Shown here: positions 1 through 8,524 of the stretch, piece by piece | Layout: each line of letters starts with the position of its first letter | Position numbering within the stretch: the first letter of the stretch is position 1 | Source of the DNA: Sulfurospirillum tamanense | GTDB lineage: Bacteria; Campylobacterota; Campylobacteria; Campylobacterales; Campylobacteraceae | NCBI RefSeq assembly: GCF_016937535.1 | Contig: NZ_JAFHKK010000010.1 | Location: 1-64,000 of the forward strand | DNA length: 64,000 nucleotides | Reading direction: 5' to 3' | Notes under the pieces: model-generated | Seen by the model: only the letters and a program-made list of their open reading frames with translations | Told to the model about the DNA's origin: nothing | Databases searched by the model: none | Made by a program: the position numbers and the translations under genes

Positions 1-173
1 TTAAGCCCGTGGGCGAGGGCGTGTCCGAAGCAAGGGTAGATCTTGGACCTGGCTATAGGCTTTATTATTTCATCAGGGGAAAGACAATTGTGATTGTGTT
101 GCATGGCGGTTCAAAAGCCCATCAACAAAAAGATATTGACAAAGCCAAGGCACTGGCAAAGGAGTTTAAATAA
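1..173 (+). CDS. HigB/RelE-type toxin, C-terminal part (cut by window edge)
   Basis: Only the last 56 residues are present, read from base 3 to the TAA at 171-173. The fragment runs KPVGEGVSEARVDLGPGYRL, then a YYF strand, IVIVLHGGSKA, and ends in a Lys-rich helix. This is the C-terminal half of the 'putative addiction module killer protein' branch of the RelE/ParE superfamily, which are mRNA-cleaving toxins. The stop overlaps the antitoxin ATG by one base, so the two are translationally coupled in toxin-antitoxin order, as in HigBA-type loci. The toxin N-terminus lies outside the window, so whether the gene is intact cannot be judged. Confidence 0.85.
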   Translation, partial: KPVGEGVSEARVDLGPGYRLYYFIRGKTIVIVLHGGSKAHQQKDIDKAKALAKEFK

Positions 174-457
174 TGAATAAGTTAACTACATTTGATATTT
201 CCGAATACCTCGATAGCCCTGAGTCAATTGCCGAATACCTCTCTCAAGTGCTCGAAGAAGGCGATCAAAACGAACTCTTAAGAGCCGTTGGACATATCGC
301 CAAAGCAAAGGGAATGAGTCAGATTTCCAAGGAGACAGGATTGGGGAGGGAGAGCCTTTACAAAACGTTTCAAGAAGGCGCAGAACCAAAATTTAGCACA
401 ATTTTAAAAGTGCTCAAATCCCTTGGCTTAACCCTTCATGCACGCACAGCAGTGTAA
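173..457 (+). CDS. HigA-type antitoxin (addiction-module antidote, HTH)
   Basis: 94 residues. The N-terminus (FDISEYLDSPESIAEYL) is typical of the 'putative addiction module antidote protein' family. A helix-turn-helix follows at about residues 47-75 (MSQISKETGLGRESLYKTF), then the FSTILKVLKSLG helix. These proteins neutralise the toxin encoded just upstream and normally repress their own operon. The ATG overlaps the toxin stop by one base. The gene converges on dtd with a 12-bp gap, so the module ends abruptly against core genes. No TTACATGTAA copy lies in the visible part of the module. Confidence 0.9.
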   Translation: MNKLTTFDISEYLDSPESIAEYLSQVLEEGDQNELLRAVGHIAKAKGMSQISKETGLGRESLYKTFQEGAEPKFSTILKVLKSLGLTLHARTAV

Positions 458-469
458 GGTGAAGCACTC

Positions 470-913
470 CTAAAGCGCCTTAGAATCCACAATGATGCTC
501 ACGGGGCCGTCGTTGTGGATTTCTACGTCCATGGTTGCGCCAAAAACGCCGCTTTGGACGTGCGTGTGGGCTTTGCATGTAAGGATAAATTCCTCATAGA
601 GTGCCTTGGCGCGTTCTGGCGGCATGGCCCCGTCGAAACTAGGGCGACGTCCTTTTTTGATGTTGGCTGTGAGGGTAAACTGAGAGATGACAAGCAGTTC
701 GCCACTCATGTCTAAAAGCGAACGGTTCATCTTGCCTTCATTGTCTTCAAAAATCCGCATCTGCAGGATTTTTGGCACCAAAAGGGCGATGTCTTTTTCA
801 TCATCGTCTTTGAAAATCCCCAAAAGCACGTTTAGTCCCACGCCAATTTCACCGACGATTTCGCCTTCCACACGCACCGCCGAGTGGCGCACCCGTTGGA
901 GCAGTGCAATCAC
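470..913 (-). CDS. dtd: D-aminoacyl-tRNA deacylase
   Basis: 147 residues, the normal Dtd length. The enzyme hydrolyses D-amino acids (and glycine mischarged on tRNA-Ala) from tRNA in the cytoplasm. Both signature motifs are visible: SQFTL at residues 77-81, followed by KKGRRPSF, and the cross-subunit Gly-cisPro motif NDGPVS at 134-139. The start is GTG; its GTGA overlaps the stop of the DedA gene upstream, so the two are translationally coupled. A one-mismatch palindrome copy (573-582) encodes the LTCK segment near residue 112. Confidence 0.95.
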   Translation of the reverse strand: MIALLQRVRHSAVRVEGEIVGEIGVGLNVLLGIFKDDDEKDIALLVPKILQMRIFEDNEGKMNRSLLDMSGELLVISQFTLTANIKKGRRPSFDGAMPPERAKALYEEFILTCKAHTHVQSGVFGATMDVEIHNDGPVSIIVDSKAL

Positions 914-1512
914 GCCGCGCGCTTTTTTTGGTAAAGATAATAAACCACGCTGAGCACCGCTACAAACCCAAGGGTGATGTAGATGATGAGCTTGAGGTAC
1001 TCTTTTACTAGCGTCTCGTTACTCCCTAGAAAATACCCAAGCGTGATAAGCACGATCATCCAAATGCTTGCCCCCAAAGAGGTGTAAAGGCAAAAGCGAA
1101 AGAGATTCATGCGCGCTAGGCCTGCGGGCAAAGAGATGTACTGGCGCACACCAGGAATGAGCCGTCCATTAAAGGTGGAGATTTCGCCGTGTTTGTTAAA
1201 GAAGACTTCTAGCTTGGTCATCTTGGTTTCATCAAACCCTACGTAGCGGCCGTATTTGAGCAAGAGTTTGCGCCCAAGCTTGACGCTAAGGTAGTAGTTA
1301 AACAGCGCGCCCGCTAGTGAGCCGCCTGTGCCCGCCAAGAGTGCACCCGCGAGGCTCATTTCACCTTTGAAGGCCAAATAACCCGCGGGTATCATCACTA
1401 CTTCGCTAGGAAAAGGGAAAAAGGAACTCTCCAAAAACATGAGGCAAAAAATCCCCACGTACCCCCACGCACCGATGGTTTCCACCAGAAATGTTACGGC
1501 ATCATGCAGCAC
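910..1512 (-). CDS. DedA-family membrane protein
   Basis: 200 residues with the VTT/SNARE-associated fold: an N-terminal hydrophobic segment, the [17 protein letters not shown] re-entrant region, the conserved [20 protein letters not shown] motif near residues 114-133, and two C-terminal membrane helices ending in a Lys/Arg tail. DedA proteins act in lipid-carrier recycling and proton-motive-force homeostasis; the substrate cannot be told here. The start is GTG. Its Shine-Dalgarno (AAGG) is the right-hand end of a TTACATGTAA palindrome (1521-1530) on this strand. It lies just downstream of valS and overlaps dtd. Confidence 0.9.
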   Translation of the reverse strand: MLHDAVTFLVETIGAWGYVGIFCLMFLESSFFPFPSEVVMIPAGYLAFKGEMSLAGALLAGTGGSLAGALFNYYLSVKLGRKLLLKYGRYVGFDETKMTKLEVFFNKHGEISTFNGRLIPGVRQYISLPAGLARMNLFRFCLYTSLGASIWMIVLITLGYFLGSNETLVKEYLKLIIYITLGFVAVLSVVYYLYQKKRAA

Positions 1513-1535
1513 GAAAAGCCTTACATGTAAAGGGC

Positions 1536-4166
1536 TTAGTCACGCAAATTTCCCAACTCTTCGGTCACTTTAGCCAATTTGTCGGTGGCTTCGGCGAGGG
1601 CGGCTTTGTTTTGCACCACAACCGCTTCAGGAGCGTTGGCCACAAAACGTTCGTTGGAGAGCATACCGCTTAGCTTGTCTACTTCTTTTTGGAGTTTTCC
1701 CGCTTGCCCCTCAAGACGCGCGATGATGGGGCTAAGGTCGATGCCTGAGAGGGGGATGAGCACTTCAAGGTTGTCGCTCACGTCGCGCACGGCGTCGGGG
1801 ATTTTCTCACTCACAAACTCCACCGCGCCACATTTGGCTAAGAGTTTAATAAACGGCACCGCCGCGCTCAAATCCTGAGGCGTGTTGAGTTTTACGTACG
1901 CCAAATCAATGCGTTGATTGCCCAGTTCTATGGTCGCTTTGGCGCGTCTGATGCTCACAATCGCTTCGATGATGCGCTCAAAAAGCCCTTCCATGGCGTC
2001 GTCTTTGGTTTCGTTGGTAGGGTAGGGCAGAACCATGATGGAGGTGTTTTCTTCTAGGGTGGTGTTGCCTAGGGTTTGGTAAAGGTGTTCGGTGATGAAA
2101 GGCATGAACGGATGCAAGAGTTTCATGGCTTCTTTAAAGATGGCGCCTAGTTCTGGCACGGCTTCTCTTTGGGCTTTGCTAAGTTCAATGCCCCAGTCGC
2201 AAAACTCGTTCCACAAAAAGCGGTACAACACCGTGGCCGCGTCGTTAAAGCGGTAAGTTTCAAGGTGTTCGCGCACCTCTTTAGTGGCCCCGTGCAAGCG
2301 GCTTTGCATGTAGCGCCCCAGTTCGGTTTTGATGGTGATGGCGTCCAAATCCTCAAAGCGGTTGGCGTTTAGCAAGAGGTATTTAGAGGCGTTAAAAAGC
2401 TTGTTGGTGAAGTTGCGCATTTGGTCGAGTTTGTCGGGGCTTAGTTTGATGTCGCGCCCTTGGATGGCAAGGACAGCGAGGGTGAAACGAAGCGCGTCGG
2501 CACTGTGGCTTTGGATGGTGTCGATGGGGTCGATGACATTGCCCTTGGATTTGCTCATCTTTTGGCCGTGTTCGTCTTTGACCAAGGCGTGCAGGTAGAT
2601 GTCTTTGAAAGGCAGTTCTTTGAGGGCGTGTTCTCCTTGGAACATCATGCGTGCGACCCAGAAAAAGAGGATGTCAAAACCTGTGACCATGAGTGAGTTG
2701 GGGTAAAACTCCGCCATGTCTTCTTCAAACCACGTTTCGCCTTTGCCACACTCCTCATTTCCCCAGCCAAGCGTCGAAAACGGCCAAAGGCCAGAGCTAA
2801 ACCACGTATCAAGCACGTCGGGGTCTTGGTAGATGTCGGTGCTTTGGCATGCGGGGCACGCGGTTTGGGTCTCTTCTTCGGTTGCCCATTCGTGGTTACA
2901 TGTACGGCAGTAAAACACAGGAATCTGATGCCCCCACCACAGTTGACGGGAGATACACCAGTCGCGCAACTCTTTCATCCACGCGTTAAAGGAGTTGATC
3001 CAATGCGCTGGGTAAAACTGCGCGAGTCCCGCGTTGACCTTTTGGGTGGCTCCCTCGGCTATCTCTTTTTTCACAAACCATTGTTTGGAGATGTAGGGTT
3101 CGACCACGTTTTTGCAGCGGTAGCAGTGTCCCACTTGGTTTTCGTAGTCTTCGATTTTTTCCACAAACCCTTGCGCTTCAAGGGCGGCTACGATGCCTTC
3201 GCGCGCTTCGAGGCGTTCTTGCCCTTCAAACGCACCACACTGGTCGTTTAAAAAACCCGCTTCGTTAAAGATGGTGATGAACTCCAAATCATGCCGTTTG
3301 CCTACTTCGTAGTCGTTCACGTCGTGGGCAGGCGTGACTTTCACACAGCCTGTTCCAAAGCTACTGTCTACGTAATCATCGGCGATGATTTTGACCCGTC
3401 GGTTGATGAGGGGTAGGGTGACGTACTGGCCGATGAGGTGGGTGTAGCGTTCATCTTCGGGGTGCACCATGACCGCCGTGTCTCCAAAAAACGTTTCAGG
3501 GCGCGTGGTGGCTACGACGATGTACTCTTGGGAATTTTCTAGGAAATAGCGCAGGTGGTACAGCTTGCCTTTGTGTTGTTCGTATTCGACTTCGATGTCA
3601 CTTAGCGCGCCATCGTGGGTACACCAGTTGACCATGTAATTGCCACGGACAATCATCCCTTCGCTATAAAGCGCCAAAAAGGCTTTGCGTACGGCGCGTT
3701 TGAGGCCTTCATCCATGGTAAAGCGTTCGCGACTCCACGCGGGGGAAACGCCCATTTTGCGCATTTGACCGACGATGGTGCCGCCGCTTTTGGCTTTCCA
3801 TTCCCAGACTTTTTCCAAAAATTTCTCACGGCCTAGCTCTTCTTTGGTGATGCCTTGGGCGAGGAGTTGTTTTTCCACGACGTTTTGGGTAGCGATTCCC
3901 GCGTGGTCGGTACCTGGTTGCCACAAGGTTTTGTAGCCGTCCATGCGTTTAAAGCGCGTCATGATGTCGATGAGGGTGTGGTTAAAGGCGTGCCCGATGT
4001 GCAAACTGCCCGTGACGTTGGGTGGGGGAAGCATGATGGAAAACCGTTTGCCCTCTTTTTGGATGGCTTTGTTGCCCTCTATTTCAAAATAGCCTCTCTC
4101 TTCCCAAAGCTTGTAATAGCGTTCTTCAATAGCGTGTGGTTCGTAGGTGGTGCTTGGTTCACTCAC
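1536..4166 (-). CDS. valS: valyl-tRNA synthetase
   Basis: 876 residues, full length. Class I signatures are present: HIGH at 56-59 (within [13 protein letters not shown]) and KMSKS ([10 protein letters not shown]) near residue 530. The CP1 editing domain, the anticodon-binding domain and the C-terminal coiled-coil arm ([15 protein letters not shown]) are all recognisable. A Cys cluster (CRTCNHEW...CPACQ) looks like the zinc finger found in many bacterial ValRS. The start is GTG with AGGGG upstream. It charges tRNA-Val in the cytoplasm. A one-mismatch palindrome copy (2896-2905) sits in the zinc-finger region. Confidence 0.98.
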   Translation of the reverse strand: MSEPSTTYEPHAIEERYYKLWEERGYFEIEGNKAIQKEGKRFSIMLPPPNVTGSLHIGHAFNHTLIDIMTRFKRMDGYKTLWQPGTDHAGIATQNVVEKQLLAQGITKEELGREKFLEKVWEWKAKSGGTIVGQMRKMGVSPAWSRERFTMDEGLKRAVRKAFLALYSEGMIVRGNYMVNWCTHDGALSDIEVEYEQHKGKLYHLRYFLENSQEYIVVATTRPETFFGDTAVMVHPEDERYTHLIGQYVTLPLINRRVKIIADDYVDSSFGTGCVKVTPAHDVNDYEVGKRHDLEFITIFNEAGFLNDQCGAFEGQERLEAREGIVAALEAQGFVEKIEDYENQVGHCYRCKNVVEPYISKQWFVKKEIAEGATQKVNAGLAQFYPAHWINSFNAWMKELRDWCISRQLWWGHQIPVFYCRTCNHEWATEEETQTACPACQSTDIYQDPDVLDTWFSSGLWPFSTLGWGNEECGKGETWFEEDMAEFYPNSLMVTGFDILFFWVARMMFQGEHALKELPFKDIYLHALVKDEHGQKMSKSKGNVIDPIDTIQSHSADALRFTLAVLAIQGRDIKLSPDKLDQMRNFTNKLFNASKYLLLNANRFEDLDAITIKTELGRYMQSRLHGATKEVREHLETYRFNDAATVLYRFLWNEFCDWGIELSKAQREAVPELGAIFKEAMKLLHPFMPFITEHLYQTLGNTTLEENTSIMVLPYPTNETKDDAMEGLFERIIEAIVSIRRAKATIELGNQRIDLAYVKLNTPQDLSAAVPFIKLLAKCGAVEFVSEKIPDAVRDVSDNLEVLIPLSGIDLSPIIARLEGQAGKLQKEVDKLSGMLSNERFVANAPEAVVVQNKAALAEATDKLAKVTEELGNLRD

Positions 4167-4496
4167 GGTGTTGCCCCTGTGTTTTTTTGTGCGGATTGTA
4201 GCAAAAAGTGCCTAATGGGGGGCTTTAATTAGGCTTTACATGTAAAGGAGAATGAAAGAGGGATAGGCGACTCTCTTTACCACAAGAAGAGGGATATTTT
4301 TAGGACTTTTTTCGGGCTCCTAAACTGACTTAAAGAAACTATCTTATATAATTTTTTATGTTTAGATTAATAAAATACTATTTAGCTTAGAGTTGATGGC
4401 TGTTTTGAAGCTTTTTAGGCGAAGTTAAGAATTGTCATTTTTCTTGCAAATATAGTAATAATAAATCAAAACATAAATTTTCTTAAAGGGTTTTTT
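4167..4496. other. 330-bp divergent intergenic region, valS / frdC
   Basis: The region separates the GTG of valS (leftward) from the ATG of frdC (rightward). It contains one exact TTACATGTAA (4236-4245) in its full CTTTACATGTAAAGG form, then a strongly AT-rich stretch (about 4320-4480) that should hold the frdC promoter. I could not pick a convincing -35/-10 pair. An AAAGGG lies just before the frdC ATG. I see no RNA gene here. Confidence 0.6.
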
Positions 4497-5261
4497 ATGG
4501 GTCATCGGGCAATGATTGAGAGTGTTATTGGCAAAACTTCCGAATGCAGAAAAAGCAGAATTCCTGCAAAACTTGACTGGTGGCAAAGCACCACGGGAGC
4601 TATTTTGGCAGGGTTTATTGTGTTTCACATGATGTTTACATCGACCATTCTTGCGGGCCCTGCGGCGTTTGATTGGGTAGTAAAACAATCTGAGGGCGCT
4701 TTTTTGTTTGGTGAGGCAGTGCCTGTTGTGACCCTCTTTGTAACACTTTTTATTTTCGTTGTATTCGTTGGCCACGCATTTTTGGCCATGCGTAAATTTC
4801 CTGCCACGTATCGCCAGATTTTAGTCTTTTGGCAGCACCGTAAAATGATGAAACACGCCGATACTTCCTTATGGGTAGTGCAGTATGTTACGGGTTTTGC
4901 ATTGTTTTTTTTGGGCGGCGCGCATTTGATTGTGATTTTATCTAGTTATGATTCTATTAATGCAGCAACTGCGGCAACGCGTTTTACACAAGGGGGCATG
5001 GGACTTTTTTATCTGATTTTACTCGTAATGATGGTTGCCCATGCTAGTGTTGGCGTATACCGTTTGGTGATTAAGTGGGTTTCTTTCGATCAGTCAACAC
5101 CGCAAGCGCGCAGGGTTGCGGTTGCGCAAGTAAAACGCACTGTACTTGGGGTTTTTATGGGGCTTGGGCTAATAGCATTTTTGGCAGATTTAGCGTACAT
5201 ACAGTACGGCAAATCTTTGGCAGAAAATAGCGCTCACCTTATCTCTTTTGAGTCAAAATAA
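4497..5261 (+). CDS. frdC: fumarate reductase/succinate dehydrogenase cytochrome b subunit, no adjacent frdA/frdB
   Basis: 254 residues, matching Wolinella-type FrdC (about 256 aa): a dihaem membrane anchor that passes electrons between menaquinol and FrdB/FrdA. KSRIPAKLDWWQ precedes helix I. The four haem histidines fall at H44, H93, H143 and H182, exactly the Wolinella numbering, which supports this start. E66, needed for menaquinol oxidation in Wolinella, is present. Position 180, the E-pathway glutamate there, is valine here (MMVAHASVG). The gene stands alone: valS is upstream and divergent, msrB downstream and convergent, and neither frdA nor frdB lies in the window. It may serve subunits encoded elsewhere or be a diverged paralogue. 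Confidence 0.92.
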   Translation: MGHRAMIESVIGKTSECRKSRIPAKLDWWQSTTGAILAGFIVFHMMFTSTILAGPAAFDWVVKQSEGAFLFGEAVPVVTLFVTLFIFVVFVGHAFLAMRKFPATYRQILVFWQHRKMMKHADTSLWVVQYVTGFALFFLGGAHLIVILSSYDSINAATAATRFTQGGMGLFYLILLVMMVAHASVGVYRLVIKWVSFDQSTPQARRVAVAQVKRTVLGVFMGLGLIAFLADLAYIQYGKSLAENSAHLISFESK

Positions 5262-5268
5262 GCACGCC

Positions 5269-5290
5269 AAGCGGGGTTAATCCCCCGCTT
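5269..5290. terminator. candidate bidirectional terminator between frdC and msrB
   Basis: A GC-rich inverted repeat, AAGCGGGG (5269-5276) and CCCCGCTT (5283-5290), with a 6-nt loop. It lies 7 bp after the frdC stop and includes the msrB stop codon. The T-run is short on both strands, so termination strength is uncertain, but the position between convergent genes fits. Confidence 0.65.
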
Positions 5291-5633
5291 TAAATGCCAA
5301 GGAAAGTGAATTGACGCAATGGCGGGTGTTTTTGGGGGTAAATCCTTCTCCATGAAACACGTGTCCAAGGTGCCCTCCACACGCGGCGCAGATAATCTCT
5401 GTGCGCCTTCCGTCTTTGTCGGTTATTTCTTTTACCGCACCTAAAAATGCCGCATCAAAGCTGGGCCAGCCTGTGCCAGAATCAAACTTTGCAGTGCTTG
5501 GAAACAAGGGCGCGTCGCATTTTTTGCAGTGAAAAACCCCTGTTTCATCAAACGCATAATATTCCCCGCTAAAGGGTGCCTCAGTGCCTTTTTCTTCTAA
5601 AATATACCGTTCTTCTGGGGTAAGTGTGTGCAT
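5277..5633 (-). CDS. msrB: peptide-methionine (R)-S-oxide reductase
   Basis: 118 residues, a stand-alone MsrB. It reduces methionine-R-sulfoxide in proteins. Zinc ligands are C36, C39, C82 and C85; the catalytic cysteine is C106 in RHCVNS. GTGWPSF and GHVFHGEGF are family signatures. It lies 58 bp downstream of metE on the same strand, so methionine synthesis and repair may share a transcript. The Shine-Dalgarno AAAGGAGG is inside one arm of a perfect 10-bp hairpin that touches the ATG (5635-5661), which suggests translational control. Confidence 0.96.
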   Translation of the reverse strand: MHTLTPEERYILEEKGTEAPFSGEYYAFDETGVFHCKKCDAPLFPSTAKFDSGTGWPSFDAAFLGAVKEITDKDGRRTEIICAACGGHLGHVFHGEGFTPKNTRHCVNSLSLAFKAGD

Positions 5634-5634
5634 A

Positions 5635-5661
5635 CAATGCCTCCTTTTAATGGAGGCATTG
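5635..5661 (-). promoter_or_regulatory. hairpin enclosing the msrB ribosome-binding site
   Basis: On the msrB strand the mRNA reads CAATGCCTCC, a 7-nt loop (ATTAAAA), then GGAGGCATTG, one base, and the ATG. The stem is 10 perfect base pairs and contains the GGAGG that should pair with 16S rRNA. No T-run follows on this strand. A T-run does follow on the opposite strand, but nothing transcribed rightward reaches it. An SD-sequestering element is the better reading. Confidence 0.6.
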
Positions 5662-5691
5662 TAGCTTTTTTTGGGTAAATGGACGTGCCCT

Positions 5692-7950
5692 TTAGCCGCG
5701 TACGGCGTTGACTGCTGTGACCATGTTTGCTAGAGAGGGTTTGACTTCTTCCCATTTGCGGGTTTTAAGGCCACAATCGGGGTTAATCCACAGCTGTTCT
5801 TTGGGAAAAACTTCCAAAAGTGCGTGAATCTGTGTCACCATCTCTTCCACACTTGGAACCCGTGGAGAGTGGATGTCGTAAATGCCTGGTCCAATCTCTT
5901 GTTCGTAGCCGATTTCTTTAAAGATTTGCAACAATTTGTTGCCAGAACGCGCCGTCTCGATGGAAATCACATCCGCGTCCATGGCTTTGATGGTGTGGAT
6001 GATGTCGCGAAACTCGCTGTAACACATGTGGGTGTGGATTTGCGTGCGAGGGTGTGCACTACTGGTGGAAAGCCTAAAACTCTCAAGCGCCCATTCTTCG
6101 TACTGCGCGTGTTTTTCTTGACGCAAAGGATACCCTTCTTTAAAAGCCGCCTCGTCCACTTGAACAATGCCGATGCCCGCTTCTTGTAAGTCGTTGATTT
6201 CATCACAAATAGCAAGGGCGATTTGCTGAGCAATCTCTTTTTTAGGCTTGTCATTGCGGACAAATGACCAGTTGAGAATGGTCACGGGGCCTGTGAGCAT
6301 CCCTTTGACGATTTTTTGGGTTTTTGACTGTGCGTAGGTAATCCACGCGACTGTCATGGGTGAGGGACGGCTGATGTCGCCGTACAGCAAAGGGGGCTTG
6401 ACGCATCTACTGCCATAACTTTGCACCCAGCCGTTTTGGGTAAACGCAAAGCCTTCAAGCTGTTCGCCAAAGTACTCTACCATGTCGTTGCGCTCAGGTT
6501 CGCCATGTACGAGCACGTCTAGGTCGATGGACTCTTGAAACGCGAGGCACTCGTCAATGTAGGCTTTAATGTGCGTTTCGTAAACCGCAGATGAGATGGT
6601 GCCGTTTTTGTACTCTCTTCGCACGTGACGCAGTGCGGGTGTTTGGGGGAAAGAACCGATGGTCGTAGTGGCTAAATCGGGGTAGTTTAGAGCCGCTTTT
6701 TGAACCACGATGCGCTTGGTATAAGGCAGGTCTCTTTTCCATTTGGTAGTGGTTTGTAGGCGTGTTTGGACCTGCTTGTTGTGGATTTTGTCAGAAGTTT
6801 TGCGCGACGCAGCGGCGGCACGGTTGGCTTCTAAGGCCTGGGTTTTGGCAGGACTTAGGGGCGCGCCATGAAAACACTGGGAGAGCAGGGTAACTTCTTC
6901 GAGTTTTTCAAGGGCAAAACTGAGCCATGTGGAGAGGGTTTTGTCCAGCTTGCTTTCGTGGGCTAGCGTGTAGGGTACGTGCAACAACGAGCACGAAGTT
7001 GAGATGCAAATGCGCTCTTTTGGTACTTGCGATGCGATGCGTTCAAGCAGTTCGAGGGTGGTACGAATGTCATTCTTCCAGACATTGCGCCCGTCTACTA
7101 CACCTGCGATGAGGTGGAGGTCTCCTAATTCTCCAAGGGCGTCAAGGTTTTCTTTTCCGTGTACAAAATCTAACCCAATGCCCCATACGCCACTTTTGGC
7201 GAGTGAAACAACCGATTCTTTAGCATGGTCAAAGTAGGTGGTGACGATGAGCTTCAACGCAGGAGAAGCGCAAGAAAGCGTTTTATACACCCCGCCCAAG
7301 CGTGCTTGCGTGAGCGGGTCAGTGCCAAGGGAGAGGATGGGTTCATCAAACTGCACATAAAGGGCGGGCGCGTGTTGCGCCAGTTGCGTAAGAAGCTGTT
7401 CGTACAGCTCTACTACGCGGTCAAGGTGTGCGAACACATCGCTGTTGTCGGTGGCTTTAGCAAGACTTAAAAAGGTGAGCGGGCCGATGAGGTTGACTTT
7501 GGGGATGATGCCAAAGGCTCTGGCTTCTTCAAGTTCACTAAGTACCTTGGTGGCGTTGAGCTTGAAGCGGGTTTGCGCGGAGAGTTCGGGCACGATGTAG
7601 TGGTAGTTAGTGTTGAACCATTTGGTCATCTCCATCGCCACGCGTTTTTCGTCGCCTCTGGCCATAGTGAAATACTGCACGGTGCTATCGCTAATGTCTG
7701 CAAAGCGCAGTGGGATGGCACCTAACATGACTGCGGTGTCAAGCATGGTGTCGTACAAACTAAAGTCGTTGCAGCTAATGAGGGCGATGCCCGCTTGTTG
7801 TTGGTAGCCCCAGTGGCGACGCTTGAGGGTGAGGGCGGTTTGCTGTACGGTTGCAAAGGCGGTTTGCCCGCTCCAGTAGGCTTCTAAAGCGTGTTTGAGT
7901 TCACGTTTTTCCCCAATGCGGGGAAAGCCGATGATGGTGTTTTTTGGCAT
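5692..7950 (-). CDS. metE: cobalamin-independent methionine synthase
   Basis: 752 residues, full length, with the duplicated barrel of MetE. It transfers a methyl group from 5-methyltetrahydropteroyl-triglutamate to homocysteine. The N-terminus (IIGFPRIGEKRELK) is typical. The C-terminal half carries the zinc ligands: His and Cys in THMCYSEF (near residue 640) and Cys in NPDCGLKTR (near 720). ATAAGGAT precedes the ATG. A probable promoter lies about 420 bp upstream (8370-8398), giving a long leader. msrB follows on the same strand. Confidence 0.98.
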   Translation of the reverse strand: MPKNTIIGFPRIGEKRELKHALEAYWSGQTAFATVQQTALTLKRRHWGYQQQAGIALISCNDFSLYDTMLDTAVMLGAIPLRFADISDSTVQYFTMARGDEKRVAMEMTKWFNTNYHYIVPELSAQTRFKLNATKVLSELEEARAFGIIPKVNLIGPLTFLSLAKATDNSDVFAHLDRVVELYEQLLTQLAQHAPALYVQFDEPILSLGTDPLTQARLGGVYKTLSCASPALKLIVTTYFDHAKESVVSLAKSGVWGIGLDFVHGKENLDALGELGDLHLIAGVVDGRNVWKNDIRTTLELLERIASQVPKERICISTSCSLLHVPYTLAHESKLDKTLSTWLSFALEKLEEVTLLSQCFHGAPLSPAKTQALEANRAAAASRKTSDKIHNKQVQTRLQTTTKWKRDLPYTKRIVVQKAALNYPDLATTTIGSFPQTPALRHVRREYKNGTISSAVYETHIKAYIDECLAFQESIDLDVLVHGEPERNDMVEYFGEQLEGFAFTQNGWVQSYGSRCVKPPLLYGDISRPSPMTVAWITYAQSKTQKIVKGMLTGPVTILNWSFVRNDKPKKEIAQQIALAICDEINDLQEAGIGIVQVDEAAFKEGYPLRQEKHAQYEEWALESFRLSTSSAHPRTQIHTHMCYSEFRDIIHTIKAMDADVISIETARSGNKLLQIFKEIGYEQEIGPGIYDIHSPRVPSVEEMVTQIHALLEVFPKEQLWINPDCGLKTRKWEEVKPSLANMVTAVNAVRG

Positions 7951-8002
7951 AGATGTATCCTTATATGTATGAAATTAAGTAACTAAACTGCGTGAAAAAT
8001 CG

Positions 8003-8278
8003 TTACATGTAAGGAGGGTGAATGCCTGTGCGGCGAAAGCTGTAAAAGAGGCAATTGCAACGGCGGTAGCTTAAGAGTTTACTGCGACGTAAGGCGCGCT
8101 TGGTGCGGCGTTTGTAAAAGCAATTGCAGTGGCAAGGCTTGGCGGTGGAGGTTTGGGGGCAGACAACTGCTTCGAGAGGTTCAGGCGGTGGGTCGTCTTC
8201 ATCGGGTGTTGTGCCGTGGCTGTATCTGTGTGTCAAGGTGTGCGTACGAGCAAACTGGGCGCATAGGGAAATCTCCAC
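8003..8278 (-). CDS. possible small Cys-rich leader protein upstream of metE
   Basis: 91 codons from GTG, ending ...PPYM then TAA, where TACATGTAA is a copy of the palindrome read in its third frame. The C-terminal half has two similar segments, CHCNCFYKRR and RRCNCLFYSFRR, encoded by repeats of TGCAATTGC. An acidic proline-rich stretch (DEDDPPPEP) lies in the middle. The frame is open upstream to about 8350, without an ATG. It lies between the probable promoter and metE. No family is recognised, and the Shine-Dalgarno is poor. It may be a real leader peptide or a chance ORF. Confidence 0.3.
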   Translation of the reverse strand: MEISLCAQFARTHTLTHRYSHGTTPDEDDPPPEPLEAVVCPQTSTAKPCHCNCFYKRRTKRALRRSKLLSYRRCNCLFYSFRRTGIHPPYM

Positions 8279-8369
8279 CGTGTGGGCTTGGATGGAAGCG
8301 AGGGTAAAATAGCGTTTGCCAAAACCTTTGGGAGTTCTCAGAAGTTTACCTTAATGTAAAATGAAAGTG

Positions 8370-8398
8370 ATTATAGCTTGTGAAGCCTTACATGTAAA
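8370..8398 (-). promoter_or_regulatory. probable promoter of the metE transcript
   Basis: On the minus strand: -35 TTTACA (8393-8398), a 17-bp spacer, -10 TATAAT (8370-8375). The -35 box lies inside a TTACATGTAA palindrome (8388-8397), so a protein bound to the palindrome would block the promoter. Confidence 0.6.
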
Positions 8399-8499
8399 GT
8401 GGTAGGGGAGTTTTTAAAACCGTGTGCGCCAACAGAAAAACTCAAAAAACGAATGGATGAATGGCTATTTTTCCTCTTTTAAACAACCTTGAAAACGGT

Positions 8500-8505
8500 T
8501 ATAAT
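8500..8505 (+). promoter_or_regulatory. -10 box of the epimerase-like gene
   Basis: TATAAT, 19 bp before the ATG at 8525. AAAAGGAG provides the ribosome-binding site. No clear -35 is seen, as is common in this phylum. Confidence 0.55.
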
Positions 8506-8524
8506 ACACCAAAAAGGAGCTTTC

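Larger units (their letters stand above)
7951..8524. other. 574-bp region between metE and the epimerase-like gene
   Basis: Leftward from 8398 there is a good promoter (8370-8398), then a leader of about 420 nt to metE that contains a Cys-rich ORF of doubtful status (8003-8278). Rightward, a TATAAT (8500-8505) serves the gene at 8525. Two exact TTACATGTAA copies occur, at 8003-8012 and 8388-8397. I looked for cobalamin- and SAM-riboswitch signature blocks in the metE leader and saw none. Confidence 0.6.

Noticed and set aside
4425-4775. 116-codon minus-strand frame over the frdC start
   Set aside because: Lys/Asn/Arg-rich shadow of frdC and its AT-rich upstream region; no family and no ribosome-binding site.
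5635-5661. Intrinsic terminator on the plus strand
   Set aside because: Hairpin plus T-run fits in form, but no rightward gene ends there; frdC ends about 370 bp earlier behind its own stem-loop and msrB is antisense.
7951-8370. Riboswitch in the metE leader
   Set aside because: I looked for the conserved blocks of cobalamin and SAM riboswitches on the metE strand and found none.
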